From: Clostridia bacterium
GTDB taxonomy: Bacteria > Bacillota > Clostridia > Christensenellales > UBA1242
NCBI GenBank assembly: GCA_017501645.1
Contig: JAFVWN010000065.1
Location: 17,807 to 81,806 of the forward strand
Direction: 5' to 3'
Length of the DNA stretch: 64,000 nucleotides
In this document: positions 7,520 to 16,261 of the stretch, one piece after another
How the letters are laid out: each line of letters opens with the position of its first letter
How positions within the stretch are numbered: the stretch's first letter is position 1
Position numbers and translations under genes: made by a program
The notes under the pieces: model-generated
The model's input: only the letters and a program-made list of their open reading frames with translations
Told to the model about the DNA's origin: nothing
Database searches by the model: none

Positions 7520-8044
7520 ATGAATAATGAAACTTATAAAAATTTATTAAAAAACTACAAACTTCCTCGCATAAGTGAAATTCCCGACCTAGAACTTTAT
7601 ATGGACCAAGTTCTAATTTATGTCAAGAAGTATTTTTCCGTATTCCCTTACGAATCAGAAAGTAGCTTTATTACACCATCTATGATAAACAACTATGTCA
7701 AAAGCGGACTTATGCCGGCCCCTATCGGCAAAAAATACACCAGAAGACATATTGCATACATTTTATCCATCTTCTTTTTAAAACAAATATTTTCGCTTGA
7801 AGAAGTCAAGATTTTTATGGCTATTGAGATAAAAAACAGCAATGAAAAAAGTGCATATGAACACTTTTGTGACAATCTCGAACAAGAACTTAATAATTGT
7901 GTTTTTAAAGATAATCCAATAAAAAAAGCTGTTGAAAGTGAAACAAACTCAACCCTTCACCACGCCGCATTATCTATTGCAAATAAACTATATGCTCAAT
8001 CACTAATAAAACTTCAATTAAAATCAAAAATTAATAAGCAATAA
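7520..8044 (+). CDS. DUF1836 protein, MerR-like DNA-binding
   Basis: The 174-aa protein has the DUF1836 core: LPRISEIPDLELYMDQVLIYV, then ITPSMINNYVKSGLMPAPIGKKY-TRRHIAYIL and the FSLEEVKIFM helix. INNYVK...P..KKY.R.HIA is the winged-helix recognition region resembling MerR regulators, so a transcriptional regulator is likely. No effector domain is recognised in the C-terminal third. The Shine-Dalgarno site is weak (AGGAA, 10 nt upstream). It stands alone between divergent degV and convergent guanylate kinase-like genes. Confidence 0.82.
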   Translation: MNNETYKNLLKNYKLPRISEIPDLELYMDQVLIYVKKYFSVFPYESESSFITPSMINNYVKSGLMPAPIGKKYTRRHIAYILSIFFLKQIFSLEEVKIFMAIEIKNSNEKSAYEHFCDNLEQELNNCVFKDNPIKKAVESETNSTLHHAALSIANKLYAQSLIKLQLKSKINKQ

Positions 8045-8078
8045 AAAAACTATTAGAACCACTCTAATAGTTTTTTAT
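8042..8078. terminator. Terminator after the DUF1836 gene
   Basis: AAAAAACTATTAGA / TCTAATAGTTTTTT perfect stem, loop ACCAC, T-runs on both strands. Confidence 0.85.
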
Positions 8079-8123
8079 TTGTAATTTTTATTATTATTTA
8101 TTATCTTTTTTACATCTTAGTTA

Positions 8124-8732
8124 TTAAAACATATAACTATCTTTTTTCTCAACCTGATTTTTTACAACTTTAATGCCTCGCTTTTTAAACTCTTTGTCCA
8201 CTATTTTTTCGAGTTTTTTAACAGCTTTATCCATATCATCTGTATAAATAACATAGTCGTAGTGCTTTCGTTGAGCATTTTCATAATCGACTCTATCAAA
8301 AAGCCTGATGGCAATTGTTTGTTCGTTTTCTCCCCTCTCTCTAAGTCTATCAAACAATATACCACGATTTTTTACAGTAACATATACACCAACAATGTCT
8401 ATGTCTCTTTTTCTCATTTCCTTATAACTGTCAACATCAATATCCTTGATTGCAACACAACCATCTTTGATTGCATTTTCATAAGAATCAAGACCTGTAC
8501 CATAATATTGTTGGTCTTTATGAACTTTATTATATTCTAAGAAAAAGTTTTCCTTAATTTTTTCTTCAAATTGACTTTTTGTTAGATAAATATATGTTCC
8601 ATTAACTTCTTTTTTTCTTAATTTTCTAGTTGTATATGATTGAATTTTCCTCACATTTGGAAATCTTTCAATAACACTATAAAGTAATGGTGTTTTTCCT
8701 GAACCAGATGGCCCTGACATTATAATAAACAT
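8124..8732 (-). CDS. Guanylate kinase-like protein
   Basis: The 202-aa protein carries a P-loop GPSGSGKTPLLYSV (residues ~7-20), SYTTRKLRKKEVNGTYIYL (the GMP-binding S.TTR..R..E.NG.DY region), FLEYNKVHKDQQYYGTGLD, and IDVDSYKEMRKRD in place of the usual ILDIDVQG. The fold and GMP contacts are those of guanylate kinase, which makes GDP from GMP. GKTPL replaces the common GKG/ST, so it may be a paralogue and not the housekeeping enzyme. It starts 2 bp after pepF, with its GGAG site inside the pepF end, so the two are co-transcribed. Confidence 0.8.
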   Translation of the reverse strand: MFIIMSGPSGSGKTPLLYSVIERFPNVRKIQSYTTRKLRKKEVNGTYIYLTKSQFEEKIKENFFLEYNKVHKDQQYYGTGLDSYENAIKDGCVAIKDIDVDSYKEMRKRDIDIVGVYVTVKNRGILFDRLRERGENEQTIAIRLFDRVDYENAQRKHYDYVIYTDDMDKAVKKLEKIVDKEFKKRGIKVVKNQVEKKDSYMF

Positions 8733-8734
8733 AT

Positions 8735-10495
8735 TTACTCCTTTGTTAGTTCTTCAAATTCTTTTAATAGTGACTTATAAAGCTCAAATGCACCTTGTAA
8801 TGTTTGTTTCTTGGTTAAATCCACACCAACAGTCTTTAAAAGTTCTACTGGAGGTATACTACTTCCTGCAGATAAAAAGTTTTTGTATTTTTTCAAATAC
8901 TCTTTATCCCCTTTTAAAATGTTTTGAGCGATTGTACAAGCAGAAATAAAGCCTGTAGAATACTTATAAACATAATATGGTCTATAAAAGTGAGGAATCC
9001 TGCTCCATTCGTAGCAAGAATATTCTGTAGCCTTTGCAACATCTCCAAAATAAGAAGCTTGCAATTCTTTGTATTTTTCGTTTAAATCCTCTACCAAAAT
9101 AGGTTTCTTTTGCTCAACTGTCGTATACACATAATGTTCAAACTCGCTAAACATTGTTTGCCTGTATAAAGTTGTATAAAAATTGCTCAAAAGTTGGTGC
9201 ACAAAATACAACTTTTCTTGCTTTTCTTTTGCATTATTAAGCATAAAGTTAACAAGTAAAATCTCATTTACTATAGATGCAACTTCACAAGCAAAAATAC
9301 TTGAATCGCTTTTTGTAATTGGCTGAGTATTGTCTGTATAATAGCTATGCATTGCGTGACCAAGCTCGTGAGCCAATGTTGAAACGCTTGAAAATTCATC
9401 TGTGTGGTTAAGAAGCACATATGGATGATATCCATATACGCCCACGCAGAAACCACCACTGGTTTTTGCTGGCTTTTCATAAACATCAATCCAACCCCCA
9501 GCTATTGCCTTTTCCAAAACGCTGGTATAATCTTTGCCCATAATTTGAAGAGCTTCTAGAACAATTTTTGTGGCCTCTTCATAGGTGTATTTCTTATCTA
9601 CTTTACCCATTTCTAGATAGTTGTCATAATAATAAAAATCTTTTATTCCTAAAGCTTTTTTCTTAACCCTTTCAAACTCATAAAATAATGGAATATTCTC
9701 TCTTACCGTTTCAATAAGTGTTTTAAGCACTTTGGGAGAGGTTTTATCATTATTACAACATCTATCAAGAACAGACTTATACTTTTTAATGTTGGTAAAA
9801 AACATTGTCTCTTGCACATCATTTAAGTAAAGCCCACCAAGTGTATAGTTAAAGTCCGCAAAAGCTTTATGCATCATATTATATGCCTGTTTTCTAACTT
9901 TTGCATCCTCATCTCTAATTAGCACCGAATATGTTGCGTGAGTTAATTTTACTTTTCCATTTTTTGTTTTAATGTCACCAAACTTCAAGTCTATATCATT
10001 AAAATTATCAAAAGTTTCACCAAAGCCACCAAATGATGCATTTTTATTAAGAACAGCAGATATTTTTTCGTTCAAAATATGCTTCTTGTCTTTCACTATA
10101 TCTTCAAGCATTATATTATATTCTTCAAAATCTTTCTGTTTAGAAAACTCTAGTAAAACCTCTTTCTTATTTGAAGAAATCTCAGGAGTAATAAAGCTTA
10201 ATTTTGGAGCAATTTCTTGTGCAAAAATTTGATACTCACTCTCAATTTTTCTAGAAAATAAATCTTTTCCATCAAGAGACTTTCTTAAAAATAAATAACA
10301 ACCAAACCTGGTTTCCAACTCTTCTAGTTCCTTTGCCTCTTTTAAGTAAGAAAGTAGTCCTTGTCTTGTTTTCAATTTGCCTTTATAATTTAGCATACCT
10401 ATTTGAATGGTTTTAATTTTTTCAAAATCGGCATATACTTCATCTTCTGTTTTATATAAATCTCTTAAGTCCCAATCTGTTTTAATTTTATTCAT
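8735..10495 (-). CDS. pepF: Oligoendopeptidase F (M3 metallopeptidase)
   Basis: The 586-aa protein has the M3 zinc site TLAHELGHAMHSYYT (HExxH), followed by the third ligand region FACEVASIVNEILL (~25 residues later). It has the family's N-terminal helical lobe (WDLRDLYKTEDEVYADFEKI) and the C-terminal FYRPYYVYKYSTGFISACTIA motif. It has no signal peptide, so it degrades cytoplasmic peptides of moderate length. Length is typical. AGGAG lies 7 nt before the ATG. First gene of the pepF/guanylate kinase-like pair. Confidence 0.95.
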   Translation of the reverse strand: MNKIKTDWDLRDLYKTEDEVYADFEKIKTIQIGMLNYKGKLKTRQGLLSYLKEAKELEELETRFGCYLFLRKSLDGKDLFSRKIESEYQIFAQEIAPKLSFITPEISSNKKEVLLEFSKQKDFEEYNIMLEDIVKDKKHILNEKISAVLNKNASFGGFGETFDNFNDIDLKFGDIKTKNGKVKLTHATYSVLIRDEDAKVRKQAYNMMHKAFADFNYTLGGLYLNDVQETMFFTNIKKYKSVLDRCCNNDKTSPKVLKTLIETVRENIPLFYEFERVKKKALGIKDFYYYDNYLEMGKVDKKYTYEEATKIVLEALQIMGKDYTSVLEKAIAGGWIDVYEKPAKTSGGFCVGVYGYHPYVLLNHTDEFSSVSTLAHELGHAMHSYYTDNTQPITKSDSSIFACEVASIVNEILLVNFMLNNAKEKQEKLYFVHQLLSNFYTTLYRQTMFSEFEHYVYTTVEQKKPILVEDLNEKYKELQASYFGDVAKATEYSCYEWSRIPHFYRPYYVYKYSTGFISACTIAQNILKGDKEYLKKYKNFLSAGSSIPPVELLKTVGVDLTKKQTLQGAFELYKSLLKEFEELTKE

Positions 10496-10557
10496 ATTTA
10501 TCTCCTATATTAATTATAACCAAAACAATCATAAAAGACAAACAATTTTAAGCATAA

Positions 10558-10585
10558 AAAAAATCAGGCTTTCGCCTGATTTATC
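10558..10585 (-). terminator. Terminator after the DUF378 gene
   Basis: AAATCAGGC-GAAA-GCCTGATTT on the minus strand followed by a T-run. Confidence 0.85.
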
Positions 10586-10589
10586 TGTT

Positions 10590-10823
10590 TTACACTTTTT
10601 TGGTTTTTACATTTGAATCTTTTGAGAAAAGTCTTGTTCTTCTCATAATAAGTTGAATAAGCATCCATACACCAGCAAGACCAACAATTGCATAAAGAAT
10701 TCTTGTAACTATTCCAACGCCAAAAATCCAAGTCACTAAGTTCCAAGAGAATACGCCAACTAAAAACCAGTTAACACATCCAAAAATCATTATTGATAAA
10801 GCCACAATATTTGCAATTATCAT
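10590..10823 (-). CDS. DUF378 small membrane protein
   Basis: The 77-aa protein has two membrane segments and the DUF378 pattern: GCVNWFLVGVFSWNLVTWIFG, then RILYAIVGLAGVWML, and a basic tail. The function of the family is unknown. The start at 10823 (MIIANIVAL) is chosen because GGAGGGG precedes it by seven bases; a longer reading frame upstream has no such site. Single gene with its own terminator. Confidence 0.85.
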   Translation of the reverse strand: MIIANIVALSIMIFGCVNWFLVGVFSWNLVTWIFGVGIVTRILYAIVGLAGVWMLIQLIMRRTRLFSKDSNVKTKKV

Positions 10824-10915
10824 ATATTTCCCCTCCTCTAGTTTAGTTAAAAATAGTATGTAACTCAAATAAAAAAACTATACAAAAAAGATTTTGTTTT
10901 AAAAAAAAGCACAAA

Positions 10916-10944
10916 AAAAACAGTAACGAAAGTTACTGTTTTGA
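10916..10944 (-). terminator. Terminator after secG
   Basis: AAAACAGTAAC-TTTC-GTTACTGTTTT (minus strand) followed by a long T-run; the 95-bp gap to the next gene holds nothing else. Confidence 0.85.
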
Positions 10945-10950
10945 TTTTGA

Positions 10951-11289
10951 TTAAATAGTTCCATTATAAATAGAGTTTATAACAAGGAATGCAACGCAAA
11001 GAACAAGAATTGTGATAGAAATAGCAATTGTCCATTTCTTAATCTTGCCTTGTAAAGATTCACCTTTATTTCTGTTATAGAAAGTATCAGCTTGACCAGT
11101 GATAGCGTTAGTACCACCTTCAGCATCACTCTTTTGACATAATGAAGCAATAATTAAAAAGATTGCACAAGCACAAATCAAGCAGGCTAAAACAATTTTA
11201 ATAATAGGGAAAGATTTAACAATCCATTCAGCTCTCGCAGTGTCTTCACTTGCCATAAGGTTAACTATATTGATAAAATTTTGATTCAT
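10951..11289 (-). CDS. secG: Preprotein translocase subunit SecG
   Basis: The 112-aa product has two membrane helices (~29-50 and ~86-107). Between them is the SecG signature cytoplasmic loop (GGTNAITGQADTFYNRNKG followed by SLQGKIKKWTI), matching the family's G...G..DTFFGKNKGRTLEGKLKR. SecG assists SecYE in protein export. It is longer than typical SecG because of a ~25-residue N-terminal extension. GGAGGAG lies before the ATG. In many Firmicutes secG is followed by rnr and smpB; here those genes lie 25 kb away. Confidence 0.88.
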   Translation of the reverse strand: MNQNFINIVNLMASEDTARAEWIVKSFPIIKIVLACLICACAIFLIIASLCQKSDAEGGTNAITGQADTFYNRNKGESLQGKIKKWTIAISITILVLCVAFLVINSIYNGTI

Positions 11290-11355
11290 AATCTCCTCCA
11301 AAAACGCCAGTATTATAGCACATATACACTATTTGTGCAAGCACTTTTATACTAT

Positions 11356-11583
11356 TTATAATACAAAATAAACCACAGCCATTGCAATAAGAGCAATTAT
11401 CATAACAACAAAGGCTATTTTAGTAAGAGTTTTGTTTCCACCAATCCATTTGCCACCATTTTTTCCGTCAAGGAACAAAATCATACAAAAGAAAGCAAAC
11501 AAACTAACATATAGAATAGTCAACTTCTTTTCTTGAGTTGTTTGTGCAAGTAGCAGATTAAAATTAAAAATTAGATACTGCAT
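11356..11583 (-). CDS. Small two-helix membrane protein
   Basis: The 75-aa protein begins MQYLIFNFNLLLAQTTQEKK, then has two membrane segments (TILYVSLFAFFCMILFL and IAFVVMIIALIAMAVVYFVL) joined by a Gly/Lys loop (DGKNGGKWIGGNKT). AAGGAAG lies before the ATG. It sits between tpiA and secG on the same strand. No family was recognised; its place just before secG suggests a membrane role, but that is only context. Confidence 0.65.
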   Translation of the reverse strand: MQYLIFNFNLLLAQTTQEKKLTILYVSLFAFFCMILFLDGKNGGKWIGGNKTLTKIAFVVMIIALIAMAVVYFVL

Positions 11584-11650
11584 AACTCTTCCTTTAGTTT
11601 TTTCTTAAATTTTAGCACGAAGCAGTAGTTTTGTCAATATCTAACAAGTT

Positions 11651-12364
11651 CTAGCTGTTGCAAATTTTGGCAAATTCATTAGGGTCTTTACTAGCCCCAC
11701 CAACTAAAAGTCCATCAACACTCTCTAGTGCAAGAATTTCTTCCGCATTAGAAACTTTAACGCTTCCGCCATAAAGCACTTCAGGCATATAACCTATAAC
11801 CTTTCTTGCTTCCTCTTTAATTACTTTTGTGACAGGTTCAATGTCTTCAGTTTTCATTGTTTTTCCTGTTCCAATAGCCCAAACTGGTTCAAAAGCAATT
11901 ATCAATTTCTCTCCAGCATCAACTCCATCAAGAAGAACTTCAATTTGCTTTTTGATATTTTCTTCAAATCCATCTCCGCCATCATCAGCAAGACAAACAA
12001 TAACCGCCAAACCTTCCTTATGAGCCTGTTTAATTTTTTTATTAACAATCTCATCAGTTTCACCATAGTATCTTCTTCTTTCACTATGGCCAAGAATTAC
12101 CATATCTGCCCCAGCACTCTTGAGCATTTTAGCACTTACTTCACCAGTATAAGCACCCTCTTCCTCATCTGCACAGTTTTGAGCACCCACAAAAATATCA
12201 GTGTCTTCCAAAAGTTCTTCCATTGGCTTAATACCAACAAAACTTGGACAAACTGCAATATTATGTTTACTTTCTGCAACTAAAGACTTAAACTCTTCAG
12301 CATATTCCTCAACTTCTTCAATGGTTTTAAACATTTTAAAGTTTGCAACAACCCACTTTCTCAT
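11651..12364 (-). CDS. tpiA: Triosephosphate isomerase
   Basis: The 237-aa TIM barrel converts dihydroxyacetone phosphate to glyceraldehyde-3-phosphate. Catalytic residues are present: Lys in ANFKM (usually GNWKM), His in GHSERR, Glu in AFEPVWAIGTGK, and the phosphate-binding YGGSV and GLLVGGAS. The usual VGE loop reads VCLADD here. The start at 12364 (MRKWVVANFKM) has AAGGAG upstream and begins 10 bp after pgk, so pgk-tpiA form an operon. It is slightly shorter than the common ~250 aa. Confidence 0.95.
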   Translation of the reverse strand: MRKWVVANFKMFKTIEEVEEYAEEFKSLVAESKHNIAVCPSFVGIKPMEELLEDTDIFVGAQNCADEEEGAYTGEVSAKMLKSAGADMVILGHSERRRYYGETDEIVNKKIKQAHKEGLAVIVCLADDGGDGFEENIKKQIEVLLDGVDAGEKLIIAFEPVWAIGTGKTMKTEDIEPVTKVIKEEARKVIGYMPEVLYGGSVKVSNAEEILALESVDGLLVGGASKDPNEFAKICNS

Positions 12365-12374
12365 AGCCAACTCC

Positions 12375-13559
12375 TTATTTATCCTCAAGCATCTCAACGC
12401 CAGGAAGAACAGCACCTTCCAAGAACTTCAATGTTGCTCCACCACCAGTTGAAAGGTGAGTAACTTTTGAAGCGTAACCAAGTTCTGTAATAGCAGCAAC
12501 ACTATCACCACCGCCTACAACACTTACAGCATCACTCTTAGCAACAGCTTTTGCAATTTTCTTAGTTCCTTTTTGGAATTTTTTGAACTCATAAACACCT
12601 AAAGGTCCATTCCAAACAATAGTTTTTGCTTTCTTGATTTCTTTAGCAAACAACTTTCTTGTCTTGTTTCCAATATCCATACCTTGGAAACCATCAGGAA
12701 TATTGAAAGCATCAACTTGTTTAGCTTTTGCATCTGGAGAAAACTCATTTGCAATCACCACATCAACAGGAAGAACAACTTTTACATTAAGTTTTTCAGC
12801 TTCTTCTAAAATGCTTTTTGCAACATTAATTTTATCTTCTTCGTATCTGCTCATACCAAGCTTTCCGCCAAGAGCAGCAATAAAGGTGTACGCCATTGCA
12901 CCACCAATTAAAAAGACATTTGCCTTTTTTAAAAGTTTAGCAATAACACCAATCTTGTCACTAATCTTAGCACCACCAAGAACAACAACAAATGGAGGTT
13001 CTGCGCCATCCACAGCTTTAGATAAAGAAACAATTTCTTTACTCATTAAAAATCCTGCAACTGCTGGTAAATGACGAGCAATGCCTGCGGTTGAAGCGTG
13101 TGCTCTATGCGCAGTACCGAATGCATCATTTACATAAATATCAGCAAGGTTTGCTAGGTCTTTAGCAAAGTTGTCATCATTCTCCTCTTCTTCTTTATAG
13201 AAGCGAATATTTTCAAGCATAACAATTTCGCCATTCTCCATTTCACCAGTAAGTTTCTTTGCACTTTCACCAATAGCATCACTAGCAAGTTTAACCGGAA
13301 CACCTAAGATTTCTTGTAATCTTTTTGCCACTGGAGCAAGAGAAAATTTTGGATTAAACATTCCCTTTGGTCTACCCAAGTGAGAGCACAAGATAACTTT
13401 AGCTCCTTGGTGAACTAAATAATTAATTGTAGGCACTGCAGCCATAATTCTTGTATCGTCTAAAATTTTATTACTTTCGTCCATAGGGACATTGAAGTCT
13501 ACACGGACAAAAACTTTTTTGCCAACAACTTCTATATCTTTAAATGTTTTTTTATTCAT
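12375..13559 (-). CDS. pgk: Phosphoglycerate kinase
   Basis: The 394-aa enzyme makes ATP from 1,3-bisphosphoglycerate in glycolysis. Seen: VFVRVDFNVPMD, DDTRIMAAVPTI, LCSHLGRPKG, ENIRFYKEEE, YVNDAFGTAHRAHAST, the hinge VVLGGAKISDKIGV, and the nucleotide site with VGGGDSVAAI and LSTGGGATLKFLEG. Length is typical. The start has a GAGG site and a TTGACA promoter upstream. Followed by tpiA; gapA is not adjacent. Confidence 0.96.
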   Translation of the reverse strand: MNKKTFKDIEVVGKKVFVRVDFNVPMDESNKILDDTRIMAAVPTINYLVHQGAKVILCSHLGRPKGMFNPKFSLAPVAKRLQEILGVPVKLASDAIGESAKKLTGEMENGEIVMLENIRFYKEEEENDDNFAKDLANLADIYVNDAFGTAHRAHASTAGIARHLPAVAGFLMSKEIVSLSKAVDGAEPPFVVVLGGAKISDKIGVIAKLLKKANVFLIGGAMAYTFIAALGGKLGMSRYEEDKINVAKSILEEAEKLNVKVVLPVDVVIANEFSPDAKAKQVDAFNIPDGFQGMDIGNKTRKLFAKEIKKAKTIVWNGPLGVYEFKKFQKGTKKIAKAVAKSDAVSVVGGGDSVAAITELGYASKVTHLSTGGGATLKFLEGAVLPGVEMLEDK

Positions 13560-13598
13560 TATAATTACACCTCACACAAAAATTTCTTTTGTACTTAT

Positions 13599-13628
13599 AT
13601 TTTATCAAAAACCAAAATGTATTGTCAA
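13599..13628 (-). promoter_or_regulatory. Promoter of pgk-tpiA
   Basis: TTGACA (13623-13628), 18-bp spacer, TAAAAT (13599-13604), leaving a ~35-nt leader with GAGG. Confidence 0.75.
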
Positions 13629-13679
13629 ACAACTTATATATTTAGTAATATATAATTTGCCTTTTCAGTTTTTTTTTGC

Positions 13680-14621
13680 TTAATTATTAAAAATTTCTCT
13701 TAAAATTTGTTTTACTGCATCAATTCTTTCTTCTTTTAAGAGCTTTGCCCTAGTTTCAGGAGCGACTTTAATCTTCTTTAAATAAAATGCGATATGAGTT
13801 CTCATATTCAAAACAACAAACTTTTCGCTATAATGTTTTAAGAGGTAATCAATATGAAAAAAGATATCTTGAAGCTTGTTTGTTGGCATTTTATTTTCTA
13901 ATATTTCCGCAAAAACTTCAGGTCTTCCAAGAGCCCCTCTTGCAATCATAACCCCGTCAGCATTTGTTACTTTTAAAATGTTTTCGTAACTTTCTCTATC
14001 AACACAATCGCCACTTACAATCACAGGTATAGACACTGCTTCTTTAACAGCTTTTGCAATCATTAAATCCGCCTTTCCGCTATAACCTTGAACCTTTGTT
14101 CTTGCGTGTATTGTAATAGCACTTGCCCCTGCCTTTTCCATAGCTTTTGCAAACTCTACGGCATTAATAGAATTTTCATCAATTCCACTTCTAAACTTAA
14201 CAGTAATTGGTCTGTCAGTAGCTCTTACACAAGCTTTTACAATTTCACTAGCCTTATCAATATCCGCCATAAGTGCAGAGCCTTCCCCATTACCATAAAT
14301 CTTAGGCGCAGGACACCCCATATTTATATCAATAATATCAAATTTTTCTAAGCAAGGAAGTTTAATCGCTTCATAAAAAACTTCTGGCTCACTTCCAAAA
14401 AGTTGAACAGCACAAGGCTCTTCATTTTTTGCAGTAATAAGTAAATCTTCAGTTTTTTTGTTACCATATGTTAGAGCTTTCGCACTCACCATTTCAGTAA
14501 AAGTAAGCCCTGCACCATATTTTTTTGCAAGACATCTAAAACCAACATCACTATAACCCGCAATTGGTGCAAGCATTAGATTGTTTTTTAATTCTACATT
14601 TTTAATTATTAGTTTTTTCAT
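13680..14621 (-). CDS. tRNA-dihydrouridine synthase
   Basis: The 313-aa FMN enzyme reduces uridines in tRNA. Motifs: NLMLAPIAGYSDVGFRCLA, FTEMVSAKAL, AVQLFGSEPE, IDINMGCPAPKI with the catalytic Cys, TVKFRSGID, ITIHARTKVQGYSGKAD, VIVSGDCVD and GVMIARGALGRPEVF. These place it in the Dus family, close to DusB. No Shine-Dalgarno site precedes the ATG; TATAAT at 14628-14633 is exactly six bases upstream, so a leaderless transcript is likely. Confidence 0.93.
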   Translation of the reverse strand: MKKLIIKNVELKNNLMLAPIAGYSDVGFRCLAKKYGAGLTFTEMVSAKALTYGNKKTEDLLITAKNEEPCAVQLFGSEPEVFYEAIKLPCLEKFDIIDINMGCPAPKIYGNGEGSALMADIDKASEIVKACVRATDRPITVKFRSGIDENSINAVEFAKAMEKAGASAITIHARTKVQGYSGKADLMIAKAVKEAVSIPVIVSGDCVDRESYENILKVTNADGVMIARGALGRPEVFAEILENKMPTNKLQDIFFHIDYLLKHYSEKFVVLNMRTHIAFYLKKIKVAPETRAKLLKEERIDAVKQILREIFNN

Positions 14622-14627
14622 AAATAT

Positions 14628-14633
14628 ATTATA
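14628..14633 (-). promoter_or_regulatory. -10 box six bases before the dus start
   Basis: TATAAT followed by ATATTT and then the ATG. The -35 region is weak (TTTCAT at 17-bp spacing). The spacing matches the leaderless arrangement at dinB. Confidence 0.6.
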
Positions 14634-14661
14634 ACAAATTAGTTATAACAATGAAACATTT

Positions 14662-16233
14662 TTAATGTTTTTTTTGCTTAATTTTGAATATTTTACAAGA
14701 AATATCCTTTCCTTTGTACAAAATAGCCACAAAAAAGAAATAAATTGCAACCACAAGCATTATTGTTAAGAAAAACGCCAAGTAATAATTCATAAGATTA
14801 ACGAATATTTCAAACAGATACTTAGAAAAATAAATACATAAACTTATTACTAAAACAGCTAATATTTTTAAGTCTTGTTTTACTATTCCCTGTTTTTTAA
14901 GCACAATTAAGTTTATTATTAAAGCAACTAAATAACAAGTAACTGTCGAGACTTCCGCCCCTAAAATACCAACACTAGAAATCCTTATAACTGTTAAATT
15001 AAGAATCACTTTTACAACACCAGCAAAAGCCAATGATAGCAATGGTATTTTAAATTTCCCAATGCCTTGTAAAAGCCCTGTTGAAACCTGTAAAAGTGCC
15101 AAATAAAAAACACCAACGCTTGCAATTTCTAAAAGATTTGTCGCTATTTTTATTTGTTCAAAAGTTAAACTTTTTCCATACAACAATCTAATGATTTGCT
15201 CTGCAAAAGTAAAACAACCAACTGCAGACGGAAGAGCAAAAATAACAGTAAGTAAAACAGCTTTATTACTTGCTTGAACCACCCCTTCTTTATCCCCTTT
15301 ACTAAGCCTTGCAGAAACGCAAGGAAGAACTGCAGTTGCCACAGAAAGAGATAAAACTACAGGCATATTAATAATAGACCCAACTGTTCCTGTTTGAAGC
15401 CCAAACAAAGAAGTTGCATAAGATTCACTATACCCCTGACCTTTTAAAATATTTATAACAACCAAACTATCTATAAGCATAGTTAACGGCATAATAAGTC
15501 CGCCAAGAGTAACAAAAAGAGAAAGTGATAAAATCTGTTTTGCTGTACTTTTTACAGAAAGAATTTCCCCTTGATTTTGCAACAACATTCGGTTTTGTTT
15601 TTTTCTTTTTATTATGTATGATAAAAATAAATACAAAAGGGCAACTAACTCACTTATTGAAACGCCTATAAGAGCCCCCAAAACCCCATATGAAACACCT
15701 TTTTTAATTAAATAACCCGCAAATAGCAAACCAAAAGCCATTTTTATAATTTGTTCAATAAATCCAGAAATAGCTGACGGAGTCATACATTGAAAGCCTT
15801 GAAAATAGCCCCTAAAGCCAGAAATTAATCCCACAAGAACAATTGCAGGAGCTAAACCATAGTAACAGATTTTTGCACCATAATTACCTTGAAATTTAGC
15901 AAAAACACCTGCAAATACAACCACAATTAAAGTACATAAAACAGAAAAACAAACAAGCAGTAAAAAGGAAACTTTAAGTATCCTATTTGCTTGTTTGTAA
16001 TTGTTTTTTGCAATATTTTCACTTATCAATTTTGAAATACTAGACGGTATTCCACTACTTGAAATTGTAAGCATAAGAGTATAAAGAGGAAACACCATTT
16101 GATAAAGTCCCATCCCCTCTGCACCAACAATACTCGTAAGTGGAATTCTATAAACAGCTCCAACAATTTTTGAAATTAATCCAAACAGCATTAAAACAAA
16201 AGCCCCCGAAGCAAATCCGCCAGTTTTTTTCAT
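14662..16233 (-). CDS. SpoVB/MurJ-type polysaccharide flippase
   Basis: The ~523-aa protein has about 14 membrane helices and the MOP-superfamily N-terminus (GGFASGAFVLMLFGLISKIVG, then AVYRIPLTSIVGAEGMGLYQM and YTLMLTISSSGIPSSISKLISEN) typical of the SpoVB branch. These export lipid-linked cell-wall or polysaccharide precursors. ATG 16233 (MKKTGG) is preferred over a TTG 45 bases upstream. TATACT lies six bases before this ATG and no Shine-Dalgarno site is visible. It follows the exported-protein/signal-peptidase pair on the same strand. Confidence 0.88.
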   Translation of the reverse strand: MKKTGGFASGAFVLMLFGLISKIVGAVYRIPLTSIVGAEGMGLYQMVFPLYTLMLTISSSGIPSSISKLISENIAKNNYKQANRILKVSFLLLVCFSVLCTLIVVVFAGVFAKFQGNYGAKICYYGLAPAIVLVGLISGFRGYFQGFQCMTPSAISGFIEQIIKMAFGLLFAGYLIKKGVSYGVLGALIGVSISELVALLYLFLSYIIKRKKQNRMLLQNQGEILSVKSTAKQILSLSLFVTLGGLIMPLTMLIDSLVVINILKGQGYSESYATSLFGLQTGTVGSIINMPVVLSLSVATAVLPCVSARLSKGDKEGVVQASNKAVLLTVIFALPSAVGCFTFAEQIIRLLYGKSLTFEQIKIATNLLEIASVGVFYLALLQVSTGLLQGIGKFKIPLLSLAFAGVVKVILNLTVIRISSVGILGAEVSTVTCYLVALIINLIVLKKQGIVKQDLKILAVLVISLCIYFSKYLFEIFVNLMNYYLAFFLTIMLVVAIYFFFVAILYKGKDISCKIFKIKQKKH

Positions 16234-16261
16234 ATTACTAGTATAATCTAAATAATAGAAA

